Source of the DNA: Streptomyces sp. A 4/2
GTDB taxonomy: Bacteria; Actinomycetota; Actinomycetes; Streptomycetales; Streptomycetaceae
DNA length: 64,000 bases
Assembly (NCBI RefSeq): GCF_940670765.1
Contig: NZ_CALNVW010000019.1
Location: forward strand, 372,001-436,000
Reading direction: 5' to 3'
Shown here: positions 9,531 to 17,891 of the stretch, in pieces
How the letters are laid out: every line of letters begins with the position of its first letter
How positions within the stretch are numbered: position 1 is the first letter of the stretch
The notes under the pieces: generated by a model
Databases searched by the model: none
The model's input: only the letters and a program-made list of their open reading frames with translations
What the model was told of the DNA's origin: nothing
Position numbers and translations under genes: made by a program

Positions 9531-10685
9531 TCAACTCCTCAGGAGCAGTGCGGAGGTGGGGACTCCTTCACCCGCCGTGACCAGGCAGGTGGCGGCGTCG
9601 GGGACCTGGGCGGTGGAGTTGCCGCGCAGTTGCTTGACGCCTTCGTTGATGAGGTTGAAGCCGTGGACGTACGCCTCGCTGAGTCCGCCGCCGCCGGTGT
9701 TGAGCGGCAGCCGCCCGCCGATCTCCAGGGCGCCGCCCTCGGTGAACGCGCCGCCCTCGCCGCGCCCGCAGAAGCCGTAGCCCTCCAGGGAGAGCGGGAT
9801 GAGGGGCGTGAAGGCGTCGTAGATCTGTGCGACATCCACGTCTTCGGGGCCGAAATCCGCCTGCTTCCACAGGTGCCGGGCGGCGGTCCAGGCAGGGCCG
9901 GTGAGCGGGTCGTCGTTCCAGTAGTTGACCATGCCGTGGTGCTGGGCGGGCAGGCCCTGGGCGGCGGAGTGCACGTACACGGGTTTCTGCCGGCAGTCGC
10001 GGGCCCGTTCGGCGGAGACGATCACGCAGGCCAGCGCGCCGTCCGTCTCCAGGCAGTTGTCGAAGAGGCAGAGCGGTTCGCTGATCCAGCGCGAGGTCAT
10101 ATACATGTCGCGGGTCATCGGGCGTTCGTACATCATCGCCGCGGGGTTCTGGTTGGCGCGGTTGCGGCAGGCCAGGGCGACGTTGAAGAGATGGTCGCGG
10201 GTGGCGCCGTACTCGTGCATGTAGCGGCGGGCCAGCATCCCGATCTCGTCGGCGGGCCGCAGCAGGCCGAACGGGCGGGTCCACTGGGCCGGGGTGGGGA
10301 GTTGGACGGCCGTGTTCTTCCAGGGGCGCGGACCGCTGCCGCGTTTGCGGGAGCGCCAGGCGACCCCGACGGTCGCCTGCCCGGTCGCGACGGCCGCCGC
10401 GAGGTGCGCGACGGTGGCGCAGGATCCGCCGCCGCCGTATCCGATCTTGGAGAAGAAGGTCACGTCACCGGCGCCGACGGCCTTGGCGACCTCGACCTCG
10501 TCGGTCTCCTCCATGGTGTACGAGGAGAACGCGTCCACCTCGGACGGTGCGATCCCGGCGTCGTCCAGCGCGGCGAGGATCGCCCGGCAGGCCAACGTCT
10601 TCTCGGATTCGGGGAGTTGTTTGGCGAAGGGGGTCTGACCGACCCCGACTATCGCTGTTGCGTCTTTGAGCGTCGCCACTGCCAT
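9531..10685 (-). CDS. Thiolase / lipid-transfer-protein family enzyme, partner of DUF35
   Basis: 384 residues, complete. SCP2/Ltp-thiolase signatures: ATAIVGVGQTPFAK at the start, GYGGGGSCATVAHLAAAV near the usual nucleophile position (a Cys is present), IYDAFTPLIPLSLEGYGFC, and LNTGGGGLSEAYVHGFN near the C-terminus. First gene of the operon with DUF35 and the crotonase. This pairing is characteristic of CoA-ester aldolases/thiolases of sterol-like catabolism. It is divergent from the CoA ligase at 10779, with a CTGACGG-type operator in between. The C-terminal HGxN region is intact. Confidence 0.92.
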   Translation of the reverse strand: MAVATLKDATAIVGVGQTPFAKQLPESEKTLACRAILAALDDAGIAPSEVDAFSSYTMEETDEVEVAKAVGAGDVTFFSKIGYGGGGSCATVAHLAAAVATGQATVGVAWRSRKRGSGPRPWKNTAVQLPTPAQWTRPFGLLRPADEIGMLARRYMHEYGATRDHLFNVALACRNRANQNPAAMMYERPMTRDMYMTSRWISEPLCLFDNCLETDGALACVIVSAERARDCRQKPVYVHSAAQGLPAQHHGMVNYWNDDPLTGPAWTAARHLWKQADFGPEDVDVAQIYDAFTPLIPLSLEGYGFCGRGEGGAFTEGGALEIGGRLPLNTGGGGLSEAYVHGFNLINEGVKQLRGNSTAQVPDAATCLVTAGEGVPTSALLLRS

Positions 10686-10739
10686 CGGCCACCTCCGGGG
10701 ACGTCCTGACTGCTGACAGCGGAGAAGGCTACAGCTAAT

Positions 10740-10754
10740 CTGACGGATAGTCAG
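10740..10754. promoter_or_regulatory. Operator palindrome, copy 3
   Basis: CTGACGGATAGTCAG lies midway between the divergent thiolase operon and the CoA-ligase gene, placed to control both. Confidence 0.72.
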
Positions 10755-10778
10755 CTACTGGGTTCTGGGAGGCATGCG

Positions 10779-12383
10779 ATGCGCGGGGACTTGGAGTGGG
10801 GCAGCATTCCGGCGCTGGTGCGGTCCGCTGCCGAACGGTACGGGGACCGGGAGGCCGTCGTCGACGGCCGTACCCGGATTTCGTACACGGAACTCGGCGA
10901 ACGGGTCGAGCGGGCGGCGGCGGCGTGCATGGCGTCGGGGGTCCGCGCGGGCGACCGGGTGGCGGTCTGGGCGCCGAACACCGTCGACTGGATCGTCTCG
11001 GCGCTGGGCGCGGTGACGGCGGGCGCGGTGCTCGTTCCGCTGAACACGCGCTTCAAGGGCGCGGAGGCGGCGTACGTACTGGAGCAGAGCCGCGCGCGGA
11101 TGCTCTTCGTCACCGGCACCTTCCTCGGCACCTCGTACGTGGCGTCCCTGCGGCGGGCCACGGCGAAGGGCCCGGGAACCGGCCCGCTGCCCTCGCTCCC
11201 GCATCTGGAGGAGGTGGTGGTCCTGGCGGACGACGCCCCCGACACCTTCCGGACCTGGAAGGACTTCCTGGCCGACGGCGAACACATCCCGGCGGCAGCC
11301 GTACGGGAACGGGCGGACGCGGTAGCCACCGACGACCCCTCCGACATCATCTTCACCTCGGGCACCACGGGCCGCCCCAAGGGCGCGGTGATCACCCACG
11401 CCCAGACCCTGCGCGGCTACGGCATCTGGTGCGACCTCGCCGGTCTGCGCGAAGGCGACCGCTACCTCATCGTCAACCCCTTCTTCCACACCTTCGGCTA
11501 CAAGGCGGGCGTCATCGCCTGTCTGATGCGGGGCGCCACGATGGTCCCGCAGCCGGTCTTCAACGTGGACACGGCGCTCGCCAACATCGCGGCCGAACGC
11601 ATCTCGGTGCTGCCGGGACCGCCCACCCTCCACCAGTCGCTCCTCGACCACCCGGCCCGCGACCAGCACGACCTCAGCGCGCTGCGGCTGGTGGTGACGG
11701 GAGCCGCGGTGGTGCCGCTGCGGCTCGTCGAGCGGCTGCGCGGGGAGCTGCACATCTCGACGGTGCTGACCGCGTACGGCCTCTCCGAGGCGAGCGGCAT
11801 CGTGACGATGTGCCGCCGGGGCGACGAGGCGGAGGTGATCGCCTCGACCTCGGGGCGGGCGATCCCGGACACGGAGGTGCGCGTGGTGTCCGCCGACCCG
11901 GACGGGCCCGGCGAGGTGCAGGTACGCGGATTCCACGTCATGCAGGGGTACTTCGAGGCACCCGAGGAGACGGCGGAGGCCTTCACGGAGGACGGCTGGC
12001 TGCGGACGGGCGACGTGGGGGTACTGGACGCGGCGGGCAATCTGCGGATCACCGACCGGATCAAGGACATGTTCATCGTCGGCGGCTTCAACGCGTACCC
12101 GGCGGAGATAGAGCAACTGCTCGGGCTGCACCCGGACGTGGCCGACGTCGCAGTGATCGGCGTACCGGACGGCCGGCTGGGCGAGGTCGGCAAGGCGTAC
12201 GCGGTACGGCGCCCTGGCTCGACGCTCACCTCGGACGACCTGATCGCCTGGGCGCGGCGCGAGATGGCGAACTACAAGGTGCCCCGGGCGGTCGAGTTCG
12301 TGGCGGAACTGCCGCGGAACGCGAGCGGGAAGGTGCTGAAGACGGTGCTGCGGGGGCAGGGGCAGGGGCTGCGCGCGGAGTGA
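10779..12383 (+). CDS. Acyl-CoA synthetase, FadD3-like
   Basis: 534 residues. Adenylate-forming enzyme: P-loop-like motif IIFTSGTTGRPKGAVITH, aromatic motif FFHTFGYKAG, YGLSEASG, the hinge TGDVGVLDAAGNLRITDRIKDMF and the C-terminal Lys segment RNASGKVLK. It should activate a carboxylic acid to its CoA thioester with ATP. The overall pattern is close to the FadD3 branch, which in sterol degraders activates the ring-derived propionate HIP. Start ATG 10779 follows GGGAGG; the overlapping ATG at 10774 is out of frame. It is controlled by the operator shared with the divergent thiolase operon and ends at a strong hairpin. Confidence 0.93.
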   Translation: MRGDLEWGSIPALVRSAAERYGDREAVVDGRTRISYTELGERVERAAAACMASGVRAGDRVAVWAPNTVDWIVSALGAVTAGAVLVPLNTRFKGAEAAYVLEQSRARMLFVTGTFLGTSYVASLRRATAKGPGTGPLPSLPHLEEVVVLADDAPDTFRTWKDFLADGEHIPAAAVRERADAVATDDPSDIIFTSGTTGRPKGAVITHAQTLRGYGIWCDLAGLREGDRYLIVNPFFHTFGYKAGVIACLMRGATMVPQPVFNVDTALANIAAERISVLPGPPTLHQSLLDHPARDQHDLSALRLVVTGAAVVPLRLVERLRGELHISTVLTAYGLSEASGIVTMCRRGDEAEVIASTSGRAIPDTEVRVVSADPDGPGEVQVRGFHVMQGYFEAPEETAEAFTEDGWLRTGDVGVLDAAGNLRITDRIKDMFIVGGFNAYPAEIEQLLGLHPDVADVAVIGVPDGRLGEVGKAYAVRRPGSTLTSDDLIAWARREMANYKVPRAVEFVAELPRNASGKVLKTVLRGQGQGLRAE

Positions 12384-12510
12384 CGGGCCGCGGGCCCCGC
12401 ATGCCCCTGGGCCTGGCGATCACTGACCGACGGCCTGAAGAAGAAGCTCCGCGGCCCGCGGCCCGCGGGTACCGGTGCGGTCCGTCCGGGGCCGGTGCGG
12501 TCCGTCCGGA

Positions 12511-12545
12511 GCCGTGGGACCGGCAGCGCGTGCCGGTCCCACGGC
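12511..12545. terminator. Bidirectional terminator hairpin
   Basis: Perfect 15-bp arms (GCCGTGGGACCGGCA and complement), loop GCGCG. It lies between the convergent ligase and the small secreted-protein gene. Confidence 0.88.
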
Positions 12546-12556
12546 CGACGGGTTCG

Positions 12557-12751
12557 TCACCCGGCGCGGGACTCCAGCGGGACCGAAGTGATGTGGCCGT
12601 TGTCCGGGCCCACGGTGGGGCCGGTCCGGACGCGGACGGTGTCCGGGCCGGGGGCCGTCGCATGGGCGTTGGCCAGGGCCGGCGCCGCGGACACCGCGGC
12701 TGTGGCGACCACTAAGGCGGCGGTGGTGAACAGCTTCTTCGTCAGGGTCAT
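12557..12751 (-). CDS. Small secreted protein with AfsS-like repeat motifs
   Basis: 64 residues. A clear signal peptide (MTLTKKLFTTAALVVATAAV, likely cut after APALA) leaves a mature peptide of about 36 residues. The mature part carries ANAHAT and PDNGHIT, resembling the PDNAHITDKP repeats of AfsS encoded just upstream. It lies downstream of afsS on the same strand behind a terminator hairpin. I know no function. Similarity to AfsS suggests a duplicated and export-adapted relative, but two short motifs are thin evidence. Confidence 0.7.
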   Translation of the reverse strand: MTLTKKLFTTAALVVATAAVSAAPALANAHATAPGPDTVRVRTGPTVGPDNGHITSVPLESRAG

Positions 12752-12789
12752 GGCAGCTCTTTTCTTTACGGGTGGGTGCGGACATGCGG

Positions 12790-12832
12790 CAGTGGCCGTG
12801 GTGGCTCCCCCTCCGGGCCACCACAGCCACTG
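12790..12832. terminator. Terminator hairpin downstream of afsS
   Basis: 16-bp arms (CAGTGGCCGTGGTGGC with its complement, one G-U position) and an 11-nt loop. It separates afsS from the small secreted-protein gene. Confidence 0.8.
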
Positions 12833-12912
12833 TTCCCCCGGTTCCCCCGTGCCCCGTCGTGATGGTCTCGGCTCACGCGAACCCGGTCCCGGTTCGCGGA
12901 CTCGATCTCAGC

Positions 12913-13077
12913 TCACGCGGTCTTGTCGGTGATGTGCGCGTTGGCGGGCTTCACCGTGGCCTTCGCAGCAGTCGGCTTGTCCGTGATGTGCGCGTTGGCA
13001 GGCGCGACAGTCGGCTTGTCCGTGATGTGCGCGTTGTCCGGATCGGTGGGCGCATCAGTCTTCGGCTCTGCGGCCAT
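12913..13077 (-). CDS. afsS: AfsS, small regulatory protein acting below AfsR
   Basis: 54 residues from ATG 13077, preceded by GGGAG at good spacing. The frame is open upstream but without a better start. Three near-identical repeats fill the protein: PDNAHITDKP (13-22), PANAHITDKP (26-35) and PANAHITDKT (44-53). These are the hallmark of AfsS, a sigma-like or partner protein that activates antibiotic production and whose gene is the direct target of phosphorylated AfsR. It is slightly shorter than the 63-residue S. coelicolor protein. It lies just downstream of afsR but has its own AfsR-type promoter, a structured leader and a terminator, so it is a monocistronic unit. Confidence 0.93.
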   Translation of the reverse strand: MAAEPKTDAPTDPDNAHITDKPTVAPANAHITDKPTAAKATVKPANAHITDKTA

Positions 13078-13119
13078 GGTGCTCAACTCCCTGAAAGTAT
13101 GCGCGGGATGGATATCGAG

Positions 13120-13238
13120 GTCCGTCCGGCTGCTCCCCCGAGCGCTGCCGGACGGACCTTGCACAGATCCGTCACCCTGGTCCGCGGGTGTGGGACCTGT
13201 TCTGACGACCCGTGTACCCCCCGTTGCGGCGGGTCGTC
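13120..13238 (-). other. Two strong hairpins in the afsS leader
   Basis: On the minus strand between the afsS promoter and start codon: arms 13204-13212/13230-13238 (GACGACCCG, 9 bp) and arms 13120-13130/13147-13157 (GTCCGTCCGGC, 11 bp, loop 16). Both are perfect. They may stabilise or attenuate the afsS message, or the second may have been an afsR terminator. Confidence 0.6.
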
Positions 13239-13248
13239 GATGGAATGA

Positions 13249-13281
13249 AGTATGTCGGACCGCGATAAACAAACGATGAAC
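13249..13281 (-). promoter_or_regulatory. afsS promoter with AfsR/PhoP-type direct repeats
   Basis: On the minus strand GTTCATC (13275-13281) and GTTTATC (13264-13270) are spaced by 11 nt. The -10-like CATACT (13249-13254) begins 9 nt after the second repeat. SARP-type activators, and AfsR at the afsS promoter in particular, bind such 11-nt direct repeats overlapping the -35 position. PhoP boxes use the same spacing. Confidence 0.75.
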
Positions 13282-13414
13282 GGCAACGGCGTTCCGCCTC
13301 CGGCCGTACAGCGGGGCCCCTGGGCGGGCCAGGCCGCCGACGACGCGTCAGGCCACCGCTGTCGGGTCTCAGGCCGCCGCTGACGGGGCCTCGGACCACC
13401 GCCGACGACGGGCC

Positions 13415-16366
13415 TCAGGCCGCCGCGGCGGGCGTCAGCAGGGCGCGTACCCCGTCCGCCTCCGGTGACTTCAGCTCCTCGTAGATGGTCAGCGCCTCCA
13501 GCCAGCAGACCCGCGCGCGGTCGGACTGCCCTATGCCGGTCAGCGCGCGGCCCAGCGCGGTGAGTACGTTCCCGCGCCGCCACTGGCCACCGATGCCGCG
13601 CAGCACGGTCAGCGCCATCTCCGCCCCGGCCGCCGCCTGGGCCGGGCGGCCCGCCGCGATGTCGACCTCGGCCAGCCGGAAGAGAGCCATCCCCTCCCAC
13701 AGGCGCTGGCGGCTGTCACGGAACACGTCCAAGGCCTCCTTCAGCTGGTCCGCGGCGGCGGTGAGCTGACCGCTCTGGGTCAGCGCGAGCCCCAGCGCGT
13801 AGCGGCCGTTGGCCCCCTTGAGCGCGTGTCCCATGCGGTCGTACATCTCCGTGCCCTGACGGGAGAGCAACACCGCGTCGGTGACGTCTCCGGTGACGAG
13901 GCGCAGCCGCGACAGATTGCACAGCGCGCTGGCCTCGCCCGCCATGTCCCCGCAGTCGCGGAACCCTTCGAGGGCCCGGGTGAGATGCTCCGTCCCGGTG
14001 TCGAAGTGGCCCTGGTAGAACGCCATGATGCCCAGCAGGTTGGCCGCCCAGCACGCGGACAGCCGGTCCGCGGTCCGCAGGGCGAGCCGGTCCGCCTCCT
14101 GCGCCTCCTGGCCGGCCTGCTCGAACCGCCCCGCGACATGGTGCACATAGGTCAGCGTGATGGCCGCCCGTCCCTCGGCGTGCTCGTCCCGTCCGGCGCG
14201 CGCCGCGTCCCGCAGCAGGGTGGCGGCGTAGCTGTACTCCTTCGAGTTGGCCCCCGACTCGGCCAGGTCCAGCGAGGCCCAGAGCAGGTCCACCGCCCGC
14301 CGCAGCGTGCCCGGCTGCGTCGACTGGCGTACGCAGGCCAGCAGCGACATCGCCTCCGAGTACAGCCAGTCCTGCGCGTCGTGCCGGTGCGTGAAGACCA
14401 GGCCCTGGTACGTCGTCGGCTCCAGGTGGTCCACCAGCCGGTCGCCGGGCCGCTCGATCGCGTACACCCGCGCCGCCGTCGCCAGATAGAAGTCCAGCAG
14501 CCGCGACAGCGCCAGCTCCCGCTCCACCGGCGGGTGTTCGTCGCGCTCGGCGCACGCACGCGCGTAGAGCCGTACGAGGTCGTGGTAGCGGTACCGGCCG
14601 GGCGCCGCCGACTCCAGCAGTGAGGTGTCGACCAGCGACTCCAGCAGGTCCTCGGCCTCCCTGGCCGGCATGTTCAGTACGGAGGCGGCAGCCGCCAGTG
14701 AGATGTCCGGGCCGTCCGCCAGGCCCAGCAGGCGGAACGCGCGGGCCTGCTGCGGCTCCAGCTGGCCGTAGCCCAGCTCGAACGTCGCCTTCACCGCGAG
14801 GTCGCCCGCCTGGAGCTCGTCCAGCCTGCGCCGCTCGTCGGCGAGCTTCGCGGCCAGCACCGAGACCGTCCAGGTGCGGCGGGCGGCCAGGCGGGAGGCC
14901 GCGATGCGGATGGCCAGCGGCAGGAAGCCGCAGGCGGCCACCACGTCCAGGGACGCCTGGCGTTCGCTGGTGACCCGCTCCTCGCCGACGATCTTCGTGA
15001 AGAGCTGGAGCGCCTCCTCGGGCGACATCACGTCCAGGTCGATCAGGTGCGCGCCCGCCAGGTCGACCATCCGGGCGCGGCTGGTGACCAGTGCCGCCGA
15101 GCCCGTCGTACCGGGCAGCAGCGGGCGGATCTGGGCCGCGTCCCGGGCGTTGTCGAGCAGGACCAGCACCCGGCGGCCGTCGAGCGCGGTGCGGTAGAGC
15201 GCGGCGCGTTCGTCGAGGGAGTCCGGGATGGCGGAGTCCTGCGTACCGAGGGCGCGCAGGAACGAGCCGAGTACGGTCTCCGGTTCGGCGGCCCGTGCCC
15301 CCGCGCCCTGGAGGTCGACGTACAGCTGGCCGTCCGGGAAGTACGGCCGGGCCGCGTGCGCCACGTGCACGGCGAGCGTGGTCTTGCCCACGCCGCCGAT
15401 GCCCGCCAGCGCCGACACGGCCATCACGGATCCCTCGTCGGTGGCGAGCCGTTCGCTCAGCTCCTTGACGAAGGAGGCCCGGCCGGTGAAGTCCGGGACG
15501 GTGGCCGGGAGCTGTGCCGGGCGCGCGGCGGTGGGCGCGGCGGGTTCGGGTTCCTCGGCGGGGCGGGCCAGCTCCGCGTCGGCCTGCAGGATGCGCTGCT
15601 GGAGCCTGGCCAGCTCCGGTCTCGGGTCGACGCCCAGTTCGTCGGCGAGCAGCCGGCGCGTGTCGGCGTACACGGCCAGCGCCTCCGCCTGCCGCCCGCT
15701 GCGGTACAGCGCCAGCATGAGGAGCTCCCGCAGGCGTTCGCGCAGCGGGTGGGCCGCGGTCAGGGCCGTCAGCTCGGAGACCGCCTCCGCGTGGGCGCCG
15801 ACCTCCAGGTCCATGTCCAGCCGCGACTCGGTGAGCTGGAGCCGCCACTCCTCCAGGCGGGCGCGCTGGGTCTCGGCGTACGGCCCCGGCACGTTCGCCA
15901 GCGGCTCGCCGTCCCACAGTTCGAGGGCCTCGTCGATCAGGGCGCGGGCCGCCGCGCGGTCACCGGACGCGGTGGCCTTCTCGGCGCTCACGGCCAGCTG
16001 CTGGGCCCGGTTGAGGTCGACGGCCTCGGCCCGGATCCGGATCGCGTACCCGCCCGACTCGCTGACCAGGACCCCCGGATCGAGGATCTTGCGCAGCCGG
16101 GAGGCGTACGTCCGTACCGCGGCCAGCGCCTGCGAGGGCGGGTCGTCGCCCCAGATCGCGTCGATCAGCTCGCCCGCGGTGGCCGTGCGGCCGTCCCGTG
16201 TCAGCAGTGCGGCCAGCAGCGCGCGCTGCTGCGGGGAACCCGGCGGCAGCGCCTCGCCGTTCCGCCAGGCGCGTACCGGTCCGAGCACGCTGAAGCAGAG
16301 CCCCTGGTCCGGGGTCTGCCGCGGTGTCCGCTGCTCCGGTACGCGCGGCCCGCTGTCACGGTCCAT
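13415..16366 (-). CDS. afsR: AfsR, SARP-type pleiotropic regulator (SARP-NB-ARC-TPR)
   Basis: 983 residues from ATG 16366 (S. coelicolor AfsR has 993). Domain order: OmpR-like winged helix of the SARP type (about 22-110, FSVLGPVRAWRNGEALPPGS); bacterial transcriptional activator domain (about 117-265); NB-ARC ATPase with Walker A GIGGVGKT at 322-329 and LLDNARD; then C-terminal TPR-like repeats (about 640-980). It is phosphorylated by AfsK, binds DNA cooperatively, hydrolyses ATP and activates afsS. The frame stays open upstream to 17962, but only the 16366 start gives the conserved N-terminus. It is divergent from the amidohydrolase at 16592. The repeats at 16477-16512 lie in its upstream region. 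Confidence 0.96.
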   Translation of the reverse strand: MDRDSGPRVPEQRTPRQTPDQGLCFSVLGPVRAWRNGEALPPGSPQQRALLAALLTRDGRTATAGELIDAIWGDDPPSQALAAVRTYASRLRKILDPGVLVSESGGYAIRIRAEAVDLNRAQQLAVSAEKATASGDRAAARALIDEALELWDGEPLANVPGPYAETQRARLEEWRLQLTESRLDMDLEVGAHAEAVSELTALTAAHPLRERLRELLMLALYRSGRQAEALAVYADTRRLLADELGVDPRPELARLQQRILQADAELARPAEEPEPAAPTAARPAQLPATVPDFTGRASFVKELSERLATDEGSVMAVSALAGIGGVGKTTLAVHVAHAARPYFPDGQLYVDLQGAGARAAEPETVLGSFLRALGTQDSAIPDSLDERAALYRTALDGRRVLVLLDNARDAAQIRPLLPGTTGSAALVTSRARMVDLAGAHLIDLDVMSPEEALQLFTKIVGEERVTSERQASLDVVAACGFLPLAIRIAASRLAARRTWTVSVLAAKLADERRRLDELQAGDLAVKATFELGYGQLEPQQARAFRLLGLADGPDISLAAAASVLNMPAREAEDLLESLVDTSLLESAAPGRYRYHDLVRLYARACAERDEHPPVERELALSRLLDFYLATAARVYAIERPGDRLVDHLEPTTYQGLVFTHRHDAQDWLYSEAMSLLACVRQSTQPGTLRRAVDLLWASLDLAESGANSKEYSYAATLLRDAARAGRDEHAEGRAAITLTYVHHVAGRFEQAGQEAQEADRLALRTADRLSACWAANLLGIMAFYQGHFDTGTEHLTRALEGFRDCGDMAGEASALCNLSRLRLVTGDVTDAVLLSRQGTEMYDRMGHALKGANGRYALGLALTQSGQLTAAADQLKEALDVFRDSRQRLWEGMALFRLAEVDIAAGRPAQAAAGAEMALTVLRGIGGQWRRGNVLTALGRALTGIGQSDRARVCWLEALTIYEELKSPEADGVRALLTPAAAA

Positions 16367-16476
16367 AGCTGCCTCTGCCTCCTGCCGCATGCCCTGCTGC
16401 CCGTACCGCTCGTATGGCACAGGCCAGTTTGCCTTGTTCATGGCGACTGCGTCAGCTCTGGGTGGTCCCTCTCCAC

Positions 16477-16512
16477 AAGCTCTTCGCCGAGCTCCTCGCC
16501 GAGCTCTTCGCC
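16477..16512. repeat. Three 12-bp tandem repeats upstream of afsR
   Basis: AAGCTCTTCGCC, GAGCTCCTCGCC and GAGCTCTTCGCC in exact 12-bp register, about 110-145 bp before the afsR start. Regular spacing just over one helix turn could bind a regulator, or it could be slippage. Confidence 0.55.
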
Positions 16513-16555
16513 GACGTACGACGGTACGACGGCGGGACGACCACGGTACAGAGAG

Positions 16556-16570
16556 CTGACGGTTCGTCAG
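16556..16570. promoter_or_regulatory. Operator palindrome, copy 4
   Basis: CTGACGGTTCGTCAG, perfect 6-bp arms with a 3-bp centre. It lies about 20 bp before the amidohydrolase start and about 190 bp from the afsR start. Confidence 0.75.
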
Positions 16571-16591
16571 ATCGGCGCTACGGTGGAGGAC

Positions 16592-17812
16592 ATGGAGACC
16601 TTCCCGAAGATCATCTCGGTGGACGACCACACGGTGGAACCTCCCCATGTCTGGCAGGACCGGCTCCCGTCGAAGTACCGGGACGTCGGCCCGCGTATCG
16701 TTCGCGCACCTTTGAAGGAAATGACCTTCATGGGCGGAAAGTTCGCCCCGGTCATGGGTGCCAAGGGCGACGACGGGCCGATCGGCGACTGGTGGGTGTA
16801 CGAGGACCTGCACCGGCCGCTGACCCGCCTGGACACGGCGGTCGGCTACGACAGGGACGACATCAAACTCGAAGTCATCACCTACGAACAGATGCGGCCC
16901 GGCTCCTTCTCGGTGCCCGACCGCCTCGCCGACATGGACGTCAACCACGTCCAGTCCGCCCTCTGCTTCCCGACCTTCCCGCGCTTCTGCGGCCAGACCT
17001 TCACCGAGGCGAAGGACCGGGAGCTGGGGCTCCTCGGTGTACGCGCCTACAACGACTGGATGGTCGAGGAGTGGTGCGGCCCCGAGGCGCACGGCCGCCT
17101 CATCCCGCTGCCGATCGTCCCGCTGTGGGACGCGGAGCTCGCGGCGGCCGAGGTCAGGCGCAACGCCGCACGCGGGGTGCGCGCGGTGGCGTTCTCCGAG
17201 ATACCCCCGCACCTGGGACTGCCGTCCATCCACTCGGACGACTGGGACCCCTTCCTCGCCGCGTGCGACGAGACGGGCACGGTCATCGGGATGCACATCG
17301 GCTCCTCGTCGAAGATGCCCTCGACCTCGGCGGACGCCCCGCCCGCGGTGGGTTCGACGATCACCTTCGCCAACTGCTGCTACTCGATGGTCGACTGGCT
17401 GATGAGCGGCAAGTTCGAGCGCTTCCCGAACCTGAAGATCATGTACGCCGAGGGGCAGATCGGCTGGATCCCGTACATCCTGGAGCGCGCCGACGTGGTC
17501 TGGGAGGAGAACCGCGGCTGGGGCGGGGTGGCGGACAAGGTGCACCGGCCGCCGTCCGAGCTGTTCACCGAGCACGTCTACGGCTGCTTCTTCGACGACG
17601 CGTTCGGCCTGAAGAACCTCGACTCGATCGGGGTGGGGAACGTGCTGTACGAGACGGACTACCCGCACTCCGACTCGACCTGGCCGAAGTCCAGGGAGGT
17701 CGGCGAGGCGCAGATGGGGCACCTCGCGCCCGACGTGGTGGACCGCATCGTCCGCGGCAACGCGATCGACCTGCTCGGCCTCACCCCGGACGGGCTCTGG
17801 CCCGGGGCGTAG
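16592..17812 (+). CDS. Amidohydrolase family 2 (metal-dependent TIM-barrel hydrolase/decarboxylase)
   Basis: 406 residues from ATG 16592. The in-frame GTG 16583 is an alternative because GGAGG sits very close to 16592. N-terminal metal-site segment IISVDDHTVEPPHVWQDRLP, middle IGMHIGSSS and C-terminal YETDYPHSDSTWP with the conserved Asp place it in the amidohydrolase-2 group. Members act as decarboxylases or C-C/C-O hydrolases on cyclic substrates in actinobacterial steroid- or aromatic-type clusters. First gene of a run of plus-strand genes (LLM, SDR) likely co-transcribed from the operator-controlled promoter. Substrate unknown. Confidence 0.88.
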   Translation: METFPKIISVDDHTVEPPHVWQDRLPSKYRDVGPRIVRAPLKEMTFMGGKFAPVMGAKGDDGPIGDWWVYEDLHRPLTRLDTAVGYDRDDIKLEVITYEQMRPGSFSVPDRLADMDVNHVQSALCFPTFPRFCGQTFTEAKDRELGLLGVRAYNDWMVEEWCGPEAHGRLIPLPIVPLWDAELAAAEVRRNAARGVRAVAFSEIPPHLGLPSIHSDDWDPFLAACDETGTVIGMHIGSSSKMPSTSADAPPAVGSTITFANCCYSMVDWLMSGKFERFPNLKIMYAEGQIGWIPYILERADVVWEENRGWGGVADKVHRPPSELFTEHVYGCFFDDAFGLKNLDSIGVGNVLYETDYPHSDSTWPKSREVGEAQMGHLAPDVVDRIVRGNAIDLLGLTPDGLWPGA

Positions 17813-17891
17813 GACGTGTCCGCAGTGTCCCGCCGTGTCCGCGTCGCACCGACCGGTCGCCGAGCACCGGTCGCTTACTGAGAGGGCTCCC

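Noticed and set aside
13716..17812. Long alternative frames over afsR (733 and 921 codons) and the long upstream extension of afsR to 17962
   Set aside because: Low-complexity Arg/Pro/Gly translations. The afsR N-terminus matches the known protein from 16366, and the plus-strand frame only becomes real at the amidohydrolase start.
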